DNA of 5,231 nt. Origin: Gammaproteobacteria bacterium (lineage in GTDB: Bacteria; Pseudomonadota; Gammaproteobacteria; Granulosicoccales; Granulosicoccaceae). Both the position numbers and the translations under genes were made by a program. The stretch lies in assembly GCA_020444765.1 (NCBI GenBank), contig JAGRHW010000261.1, forward strand, positions 1 to 5,231, given 5' to 3'. The notes under the pieces are model-generated. The model had not been told where the DNA came from and did no database searches. It saw only the letters and a program-made list of their open reading frames with translations. Below are positions 1-5,231 of the stretch, in pieces; the stretch's first letter is position 1, and each line of letters opens with the position of its first letter.

Positions 1-1553
1 GTGAGGGCATTTTGCATGTGTTCATGCCGCCCTGCACGCACCTGGAACACTATCTCGATCTGGTTGCGGCGATCGAGTTGACCGCCGAGAACCTTGCGAT
101 ACCCGTGCGGCTCGAAGGCTATACGCCACCGAAGGACAGCCGTATCGATCAGTTCCAGATCACGCCGGACCCTGGCGTCATCGAAGTCAATATCCATCCG
201 GCCCGAAGCTGGCAGGAGCTTGAGAACAATACGCATATTCTGTATGAAGAAGCGCGCCTGGTGCGCTTGGGCACGGAAAAATTCATGCTCGACGGCCGTC
301 ACGGCGGAACCGGCGGCGGCAACCATGTAACGCTGGGCGGGCCGACGCCGTCGGACAGCCCCTTGCTGCGCCGTCCGGATCTGTTACGCAGTCTGGTTTC
401 TTACTGGCAGAATCATCCAGGCTTGTCTTATTTGTTTTCCGGTTTGTTTATCGGACCGACCAGTCAGGCGCCGCGCGTCGATGAGGGGCGTGACGACCGG
501 CTCTACGAGATGGAAATAGCGTTCTCGCAGGTGCCGCCGGGTGAGGTGGCGCAGCCCTGGCTGGTCGACCGACTGATGCGTAACCTGTTGACCGACATTA
601 CCGGCAACACGCACCGCTCGGAATTCTGCATCGACAAACTTTATTCGCCGGACTCCTCGAGCGGCCGTCAGGGCCTGCTGGAATTCCGGGGTTTTGAAAT
701 GCCGCCCCATCCGCAGATGAGTCTGGTGCAGATGCTGCTGCTGCGGACACTGGTCGCGCGCTTCTGGAAAGAGCCGTTTACCCGTCCGCTGATCCGCTGG
801 GGTACAGAGTTGCACGATCGTTTTATGCTGCCGCATTTTGTACAAAGTGATGTGGCGGATGTCGTCAAGGATCTGCAATCGTCCGGTTACGACTTCAAAC
901 TCGACTGGCTGGACCCGTTTCTGGAATTCCGCTTTCCGCATTACGGCACGATCAATATCGGCGATATCCAGATCGATCTGCACTGGGCGATCGAACCCTG
1001 GCATGTGCTGGGGGAAGAGATTACCAATATCGGTACGGCCCGCTTTGTCGACTCGTCGGTCGAGCGGTTGCAGGTTCGTGTACGTGGTCTGAGTGGCTCA
1101 CGCTATACCGTAAGCTGTAACCGGCTGCCGTTGCCGCTCAGAAACACCGGCGTCAAGGGTGAGTATGTGGCCGGCGTCCGTTACCGGGCCTGGAATCCGC
1201 CATCGGGGCTGCATCCGACGATCGGCGTGCATACGCCGCTGGTGTTTGATCTGGTTGATACCTGGAATGGCCGGTCGATCGGTGGCTGCACCTATTATGT
1301 GTCGCATCCCGGCGGACTGTCTTACGATGTTTATCCGGTCAATGCCGTGGAAGCCGAATCACGGCGGGTCAGCCGTTTTTGGGATTACGGTCATACCCAG
1401 GGTGCGATGGACTTTCTGCCGGCGACCACGGGGCAGTTCAAGCGTACGCTGGAAGCCGGCGGCAGTCCGGAGGGAACCCGTTTTTCCCTGGAGCAGAACA
1501 TCTCTCCCGAATTCCCCTATACGCTCGATCTGAGGCGTTTTTCAGCACCATGA
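1..1553 (+). CDS. Transglutaminase/DUF2126 family protein, C-terminal part (5' truncated by window edge)
   Basis: The reading frame is open from base 3 to the TGA at 1551-1553. The residues before the first possible start (Glu-Gly-Ile, then the TTG at 12 read as Leu) run into the family motif LHVFMPP, so translation begins upstream and the TTG at 12 is internal. The visible ~516 residues match the DUF2126 region. Counting from the TTG codon, landmarks are TPDPGVIEVNIHP (51-63), the glycine-rich GRHGGTGGGNHVTLGG (95-110), YLFSGLFIGPTSQAPRVDE (140-158), LEFRGFEMPPHP (223-234), EPWHVLGEE (328-336) and the terminal PYTLDLRR (502-509). Full-length relatives are about 1,100 residues with an N-terminal transglutaminase domain, so roughly the first half is off-window (inferred). 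DUF2126 has been proposed, from memory of comparative work, to be a circularly permuted glutamine-synthetase-like amide ligase. This has not been shown for this protein. The C-terminus looks intact and no frameshift is visible. Family assignment is firm; the reaction is not known. Confidence 0.93.
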   Translation, partial: EGILHVFMPPCTHLEHYLDLVAAIELTAENLAIPVRLEGYTPPKDSRIDQFQITPDPGVIEVNIHPARSWQELENNTHILYEEARLVRLGTEKFMLDGRHGGTGGGNHVTLGGPTPSDSPLLRRPDLLRSLVSYWQNHPGLSYLFSGLFIGPTSQAPRVDEGRDDRLYEMEIAFSQVPPGEVAQPWLVDRLMRNLLTDITGNTHRSEFCIDKLYSPDSSSGRQGLLEFRGFEMPPHPQMSLVQMLLLRTLVARFWKEPFTRPLIRWGTELHDRFMLPHFVQSDVADVVKDLQSSGYDFKLDWLDPFLEFRFPHYGTINIGDIQIDLHWAIEPWHVLGEEITNIGTARFVDSSVERLQVRVRGLSGSRYTVSCNRLPLPLRNTGVKGEYVAGVRYRAWNPPSGLHPTIGVHTPLVFDLVDTWNGRSIGGCTYYVSHPGGLSYDVYPVNAVEAESRRVSRFWDYGHTQGAMDFLPATTGQFKRTLEAGGSPEGTRFSLEQNISPEFPYTLDLRRFSAP

Positions 1554-1554
1554 C

Positions 1555-1561
1555 AAGGAGG
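1555..1561 (+). promoter_or_regulatory. Consensus Shine-Dalgarno site not used by the assigned downstream start
   Basis: AAGGAGG lies two bases after the stop of the DUF2126 gene, six bases before a TTG at 1568. That TTG opens a 38-codon frame ending in TAA at 1682-1684, which overlaps the first 47 bases of the ATP-grasp gene in another frame. The site is stronger than the one assigned to the ATP-grasp gene. It may drive a short leader peptide that couples translation, or be a relic of an older start. The sequence alone does not decide this. Confidence 0.5.
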
Positions 1562-1661
1562 CGATTATTGCCAACCCGCGGTACCGGATCGGTTATGATT
1601 AAATATCTGTTACGTCAGTTTTTTTCTGGAGCCGCGATTGCCAAACCCTGCAACACCGGAT
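1557..1661 (+). repeat. Imperfect direct repeat of a translation-initiation region (1557-1589 and 1628-1661)
   Basis: Two segments share the same order of blocks: GGAG (1557 and 1628), six to seven bases, TTGCCAA (1568 and 1638), CCC, and ACCGGAT (1583 and 1655). The block offsets are 71, 70 and 72 bases, so small indels separate the copies. The second copy starts the ATP-grasp gene. The pattern suggests an old tandem duplication of the start region, but the blocks are short and chance similarity cannot be excluded. Confidence 0.45.
1628..1631 (+). promoter_or_regulatory. Ribosome binding site that decides the TTG start of the ATP-grasp gene
   Basis: GGAG sits six bases upstream of the TTG at 1638. 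The next in-frame candidate, ATG at 1689, has no Shine-Dalgarno match and would begin inside the conserved N-terminal stretch (YNEML...), losing its first residues. An in-frame TGA at 1596-1598 blocks starts further upstream, and only a CTG at 1626 lies between. TTG 1638 is therefore the best start. Confidence 0.75.
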
Positions 1662-4184
1662 TCGCTGAAAAGCGCACCTTATAATGAAATGCTGTCCGAG
1701 AACGGGGAGATCCGGCCACACTGGCAGGCCTTGTATCAAGCCCTGACCAACGGAGGCCCGCTCACCTTAAAGCAGCTCGGTGCCTTGTCTGAGCGGTTGT
1801 TGCGCGGGGATGGCGCGAGCTACAGTATTCATGGCGATACCGACGGCCTGCACCGGGCCTGGCCACTCGATGTGGCACCGTTGTTATTGCAGCAGGCAGA
1901 GTGGCTGCAGCTCGAACAGGGGATCATCCGTCGGGCGCGTTTGCTGGACCTGATGCTGAAGGATATTTACGGCCCGCAACGCCTGATTCGCGAAGGTATC
2001 ATCCCGGCCAATTTGATTTTCGGGCATCCGGGTTATCTGCGGTCCTGGGTCGGCGCAAGCAATCCCCGGCAGCAGCAACTGACGGTTTACGGGCTCGATA
2101 TGGCGCGGACCGGTGACGGACGCTTTCATGCGATCAGCGATCGTACCCAGAACCCCTCGGGCACGGGCTATGCGCTGGAGAACCGGATCGTCATGGCGCG
2201 GGTTCTGCCGGAGCTGTTCAAGGACTCCCACATTCTGCGCCTGGCGCAATATTTCAGCGCCTTGCGTGAAACACTGGTCGAGCTGGCGCCGGAAGGTCGC
2301 GAAAACCCCTGTATCGTGCTGTTGACGCCGGGATCGCGTAATGAAACCTATTTCGAGCAGTCTTTTATCGCCCGTTACCTTGGAATCTCCCTGGTTGAGG
2401 GGCAGGACTTGTATGTCAGCAAGGGCCATGTCTGGTTACGCTCACTGACCGGTGAGGAAAAAGTTGATGTAATCATCAGGCGTGTCGATGATGATTATTG
2501 CGATCCTCTTGAGTTTCGGGGCGAATCCCTGCTGGGGGTCGCCGGGATTACCGAAGTCGCCCGCCGCGGTAATGTCAGTATCGTCAATCCGATTGGCGCC
2601 GGCGTGCTGGAAAATCCGGCGCTGTTTCCATATCTGGATGCGGTGGCGCGGTATTTTGCCGAGCCCGAGCCAACACTTCCACAGGCGGAAACCTGGTGGT
2701 GCGGAGAGCCGCAGCAGTGCGATCATGTGCTTAAAAACCTGCCACAGATGGTTATCAAACCGATCTGGAGGCGTAATGATGTCAGAACCAGAATCGGCGC
2801 TTATCTTGACGAAGCCGGTCTCGACGCACTACGCCGCGAGATTCGCGCCACCCCCGAAAACTGGGTGGCGCAAAATCAGTTGCAGCTGTCTGAGGCGCCC
2901 TGTAGCGGTCCCGCGGGCCTTGAACAACGCGGCTTGATATTGCGCGGCTTTGCGGTCGCTCACGATACCGGTTACACGGTGATGGCGGGTGGACTGACCC
3001 GGGTCAGCAGCGATTCCGTGGAAGGCTTGGTTTCCAACCAGATCGGCAGTCTCAGCAAAGACACCTGGATTGTTTCTTCTGACAAGGAAACCCAGACCAA
3101 TCTCTGGCTGCATCCGCAGCACAAGCTGCATGAATCCGCGCCGGAACGCCTGGTCTATGGTCGCAGTGCCGATAATCTGTTCTGGATGGGGCGCTATATC
3201 GAGCGCACCGACATGGGTTTGAACCTGCTGGCGTTTATCGGCCGCAGCCCCGGGCTGGTACCGGCCAATGCTGTTTTTCCCTGGCCGGCCGGTGAGACAA
3301 AACCCTTCATGCTCGGTTTGCTGACCGAGTTGAGCTATACCTACCCCGGCTTTACCAGTCCCGACAATTACCGGGATATACAGGCGGTTACCCGGGAGCT
3401 GAGGGATTTCTGCACAAATGCCGATCGGATCGGCAGTCTGGCCAATAATGCAACTCAACTGGTTAACGCCGCGAAAAGAATCCTTAGCCTGCTCTCCACC
3501 GAGCAACGACGTGTTGTCGGGCAGCTTGAAAGCACCGTGCAGGGCTTGCAAAATATTGATTTTTCCGGTGCCGTGTTTCAGACCGCCGAGCTTGGCCGAC
3601 TGAAGGATCAGATACTGGCCATGCACTGCCTGATCGACCAGAGCATGATCCGCGGGCTGGCCTGGAGGTTTCTTGACATGGGCCGTCGCTTTGAGCGCGC
3701 ACTTGCATTGCTGCGCCTTAAAAAGCTGATGCTGGTTCAGCCATCATCCATCGATGCGGATCGCGAGCAACTGGACGCGTTGCTCCTGATTACCGACAAC
3801 GAAGTCAATTATCAGCAACGATACGCGGCCCAGGCGATGATTGACCGGGTTCTTGATCTGTTGTTGCTTGAAGTAACTAACCCGCGATCGGTTGCTTATC
3901 AGGTCAAGCGTCTGGTCGAACATCTGGAAAGCCTGCCGGTGCGCGAGGCCAGCCGGGTGATGCGTTCCGAGGAGCGCCTGGTTATCGAGGCCAACACACA
4001 AATACGGCTGGCCAATTCCCTGGAATTGGGTATGGTTGATGAAACCTCGGGGCAGAGGGAAAATCTGAATGAATTGGTGACGGAGTTGCAAAATAAGCTG
4101 ATTCAATCATCCCAGTCCGTCGCCAATCAGTATTTCACCCGCATTACCGCAAAGCAACAGACTTTATCGCCGGTGATTCCATGA
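1638..4184 (+). CDS. Circularly permuted type 2 ATP-grasp / alpha-E domain fusion protein
   Basis: This 848-residue protein joins two domains that many bacteria encode as separate genes. Residues ~15-485 form the circularly permuted ATP-grasp domain (former DUF404/DUF407). Family-like segments are YNEMLSENGEIRPHW (15-29), YSIHGDTDG (62-70), QNPSGTGYALENR (171-183), TPGSRNETYFE (230-240), the acidic RRVDDDYCDPLEFR (271-284), WWCGEP (353-358), VIKPIWR (372-378) and ILRGFAV (434-440). Residues ~503-836 form the alpha-E domain (DUF403): ADNLFWMGRYIERTD (511-525), RGLAWRFLDMGRRFERAL (672-689) and LLLLEVTNPRSVAYQVKRL (741-759). ATP-grasp enzymes typically form amide bonds through acyl-phosphate intermediates, and this clade is predicted to be a peptide ligase; substrates are unknown. 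Alpha-E has no proven activity. No signal peptide or transmembrane segment is seen. The start is TTG, chosen by its GGAG site. The stop overlaps the next gene by four bases, implying translational coupling. Domain calls are firm; function is inferred. Confidence 0.93.
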   Translation: MPNPATPDSLKSAPYNEMLSENGEIRPHWQALYQALTNGGPLTLKQLGALSERLLRGDGASYSIHGDTDGLHRAWPLDVAPLLLQQAEWLQLEQGIIRRARLLDLMLKDIYGPQRLIREGIIPANLIFGHPGYLRSWVGASNPRQQQLTVYGLDMARTGDGRFHAISDRTQNPSGTGYALENRIVMARVLPELFKDSHILRLAQYFSALRETLVELAPEGRENPCIVLLTPGSRNETYFEQSFIARYLGISLVEGQDLYVSKGHVWLRSLTGEEKVDVIIRRVDDDYCDPLEFRGESLLGVAGITEVARRGNVSIVNPIGAGVLENPALFPYLDAVARYFAEPEPTLPQAETWWCGEPQQCDHVLKNLPQMVIKPIWRRNDVRTRIGAYLDEAGLDALRREIRATPENWVAQNQLQLSEAPCSGPAGLEQRGLILRGFAVAHDTGYTVMAGGLTRVSSDSVEGLVSNQIGSLSKDTWIVSSDKETQTNLWLHPQHKLHESAPERLVYGRSADNLFWMGRYIERTDMGLNLLAFIGRSPGLVPANAVFPWPAGETKPFMLGLLTELSYTYPGFTSPDNYRDIQAVTRELRDFCTNADRIGSLANNATQLVNAAKRILSLLSTEQRRVVGQLESTVQGLQNIDFSGAVFQTAELGRLKDQILAMHCLIDQSMIRGLAWRFLDMGRRFERALALLRLKKLMLVQPSSIDADREQLDALLLITDNEVNYQQRYAAQAMIDRVLDLLLLEVTNPRSVAYQVKRLVEHLESLPVREASRVMRSEERLVIEANTQIRLANSLELGMVDETSGQRENLNELVTELQNKLIQSSQSVANQYFTRITAKQQTLSPVIP

Positions 4185-5062
4185 AATACAAGATCAAGCA
4201 TATAACCCGGTATTTCTACGAGTCCGATGTTGTCTATTCGCATAATCAATCGCATTTGATACCCCGCAATACACCTTATCAGAACTGCCTGACGCATGAA
4301 TTCGAGATCAATCCGCACCCGGATGACCGAGCTACACGTATCGACGTTTTCGGCAATCTGGTTGCCTATTTTTCGCTGCAAATCCCTCATCGGGAGTTTA
4401 CGGTAAGCAGTTCCAGTGTCGTGGATGTTGCCGAGCCCGATGAGCCGGACACGGAGTTTAGCGGACTAACGCTGGAAAATGTCCAGGCCCTGATGCAGCA
4501 GCAAGCGGACCCGGAAACGAGGCTGGCTGCGGATTTTGTGCTGGACTCCCCGTTTGTCAAACGAACCGGGGACCTATATAACTATGCAAGCCCGGTACTC
4601 AGGCCGGAGCAGCCGCTGCTTGTGGCCGTTAATGAACTGATGCGTAAAATCTTTACGGAGTTTGAGTTTGATCCGGGTTTTACCGATACGGCTACTCCGC
4701 TGGAATCGGTCCTGCTGCACAAGCGCGGTGTTTGTCAGGACTTTGCGCACCTGGCCATAGCCTGTCTGCGCTCTCATGGTCTGGCGGCGCGTTATGTCAG
4801 CGGCTATCTGGAAACGGAACCGCCACCGGGGCAGCCGAAACTGGTCGGAGCGGATGCTTCACATGCCTGGTTCGCGGTTTATCTGCCGGGCGCAGGCTGG
4901 CTTGGCTTCGATCCAACCAACAATATCGTGCCCATGGGCCGTCATATCACGCTGGCCTGGGGGCGAGACTATACCGATGTGACGCCGCTCAAGGGCGTTA
5001 TCTATGGTGGAGGCAGGCACAGTATTAACGTCTCCGTGGATGTGTCAGCCGTTCAGGATTGA
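4181..5062 (+). CDS. Transglutaminase family protein with bacterial transglutaminase-like N-terminal domain
   Basis: A complete 293-residue cysteine-enzyme homologue. Residues 1-~85 are the bacterial transglutaminase N-terminal beta domain (MKYKIKHITRYFYESDVVYS, then LIPR at 26-29 and DVFGNLVAYFSL at 55-66). The papain-like transglutaminase core follows at ~145-250. The predicted triad is visible: Cys185 in RGVCQDFAHLA, His228 in DASHAWFAVY and Asp244 in GFDPTNN, so the enzyme looks catalytically intact. Such proteins can cleave or transfer amide bonds; the substrate here is unknown. No signal peptide is seen, which fits a cytoplasmic role. The ATG at 4181 overlaps the ATP-grasp/alpha-E stop in ATGA, with only a weak GGTGA upstream, so translation is probably coupled to the preceding gene. 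Length and ends are normal for the family. Genes of this type commonly sit beside the ATP-grasp/alpha-E genes, supporting a shared pathway. Confidence 0.94.
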   Translation: MKYKIKHITRYFYESDVVYSHNQSHLIPRNTPYQNCLTHEFEINPHPDDRATRIDVFGNLVAYFSLQIPHREFTVSSSSVVDVAEPDEPDTEFSGLTLENVQALMQQQADPETRLAADFVLDSPFVKRTGDLYNYASPVLRPEQPLLVAVNELMRKIFTEFEFDPGFTDTATPLESVLLHKRGVCQDFAHLAIACLRSHGLAARYVSGYLETEPPPGQPKLVGADASHAWFAVYLPGAGWLGFDPTNNIVPMGRHITLAWGRDYTDVTPLKGVIYGGGRHSINVSVDVSAVQD

Positions 5063-5122
5063 CTGTAACCAGTACAGACATAATCCCTATTCCTGCGCAG
5101 GATGGGGCCAACAGCGTGCTGT
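5063..5122. repeat. Cluster of three small inverted repeats after the operon
   Basis: Directly after the stop codon lie CTGTA/TACAG (5063-5067 and 5073-5077, five-base loop), a perfect 12-base palindrome TCCTGCGCAGGA (5091-5102), and ACAGC/GCTGT (5111-5115 and 5118-5122, two-base loop). The middle one can be lengthened across a small internal loop by CCC (5085-5087) pairing with GGG (5104-5106). None is followed by a T-run, so none is a standard intrinsic terminator, though they could stabilise the 3' end of the message or slow polymerase. Confidence 0.5.
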
Positions 5123-5133
5123 CGGTGGAGGTG

Positions 5134-5166
5134 CTGGATCCCCGACAAAAGCATTCGGGGATGACG
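5134..5166 (-). repeat. Palindromic dispersed repeat, copy 1 (inverted orientation)
   Basis: The segment begins CTGGATCCCC and ends GGGGATGACG. It contains a perfect 8-base stem, ATCCCCGA (5138-5145) with TCGGGGAT (5155-5162), around a nine-base loop. On the minus strand it reads CGTCATCCCC...GGGGATCCAG, the same frame of flanking bases as copy 2 at 5197-5224. The form is typical of short palindromic elements scattered between proteobacterial genes. It could also act as a transcript-end hairpin, but no T-run follows. Confidence 0.75.
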
Positions 5167-5196
5167 AATTGGTTGCATTGAGTGTGTTGGTTAGCC

Positions 5197-5224
5197 CGTC
5201 ATTCCCACGCAGGCGGGAATCCAG
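5197..5224 (+). repeat. dRS3-like palindromic dispersed repeat, copy 2
   Basis: CGTCATTCCC (5197-5206) and GGGAATCCAG (5215-5224) frame an eight-base centre. The core ATTCCCACGCAGGCGGGAAT (5201-5220) fits the ATTCCC-N8-GGGAAT pattern of neisserial dRS3 and of similar repeats in other proteobacteria. It is in inverted orientation relative to copy 1, 30 bases away; each outer and inner end matches its partner at 9 of 10 bases. An A at 5207 opposite C at 5214 interrupts further pairing of the stem. Confidence 0.8.
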
Positions 5225-5231
5225 CTGCGGA

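Noticed and set aside
12..14. TTG at 12 as the true start of the DUF2126 gene
   Set aside because: The frame is open back to base 3, the preceding residues continue the family motif, and the family has hundreds more residues upstream.
384..1004. Long open frame on the minus strand (206 codons) inside the DUF2126 gene
   Set aside because: It lies wholly opposite a gene with clear family motifs, and its translation has no recognisable domain. It is a by-product of GC-rich codon use.
1594..1599. TATGAT resembling a -10 promoter box in the gap before the ATP-grasp gene
   Set aside because: The nearest -35-like sequence, TTGCCA at 1568-1573, is 20 bases away, too far for a standard sigma-70 promoter. 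An internal promoter is not supported.
2829..3626. Minus-strand open frame of 265 codons opposite the ATP-grasp/alpha-E junction
   Set aside because: The plus-strand protein carries conserved motifs on both sides of it. The antisense translation is low in complexity and resembles no known family.
4732..5028. Second plus-strand open frame inside the transglutaminase gene
   Set aside because: It covers the catalytic-core codons in another frame, shows no family similarity and has no convincing start signal.
5063..5077. CTGTA/TACAG hairpin right after the last stop as an intrinsic terminator
   Set aside because: The stem is only five pairs, is not GC-rich and has no following T-run.

Overview
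The window holds three consecutive plus-strand genes that look like one operon, followed by a short non-coding tail rich in inverted repeats. In order they are: the C-terminal half of a transglutaminase/DUF2126 protein (cut off by the left edge), a complete fusion of a circularly permuted type 2 ATP-grasp domain with an alpha-E helical domain, and a complete transglutaminase-family protein with a bacterial transglutaminase N-terminal domain. Moderately high GC, TTG start codons, strong Shine-Dalgarno sites and the repeat family at the right end suggest a proteobacterium, probably gammaproteobacterial. The sequence does not allow a genus to be named.

Layout: 1-1553 is coding (DUF2126 half). 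1554-1637 is an 84-base gap holding two Shine-Dalgarno/TTG modules that resemble each other, plus a seven-T tract; the second module starts the next gene. 1638-4184 is the ATP-grasp/alpha-E fusion. Its stop codon overlaps the start of the transglutaminase gene (4181-5062) in an ATGA arrangement. 5063-5231 has no convincing gene. It carries several small hairpins and two inverted copies of a palindromic dispersed repeat of the ATTCCC-N8-GGGAAT type (like neisserial dRS3), one strict and one divergent.

How the genes may work together: this combination matches a widespread but experimentally little-studied gene set that comparative genomics (Iyer, Aravind and colleagues, 2009, recalled from memory) predicted to be a peptide-synthesis or peptide-tagging system. 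In that scheme the ATP-grasp domain and a glutamine-synthetase-like ligase form amide bonds using ATP, alpha-E is an accessory helical domain, and transglutaminase-fold enzymes cleave or transfer amide bonds. No signal peptide or membrane segment is apparent in the two complete proteins, so a cytoplasmic role is likely. The NTN-hydrolase (Anbu-type) peptidase found with some relatives is not in this window. The substrate and product are unknown.
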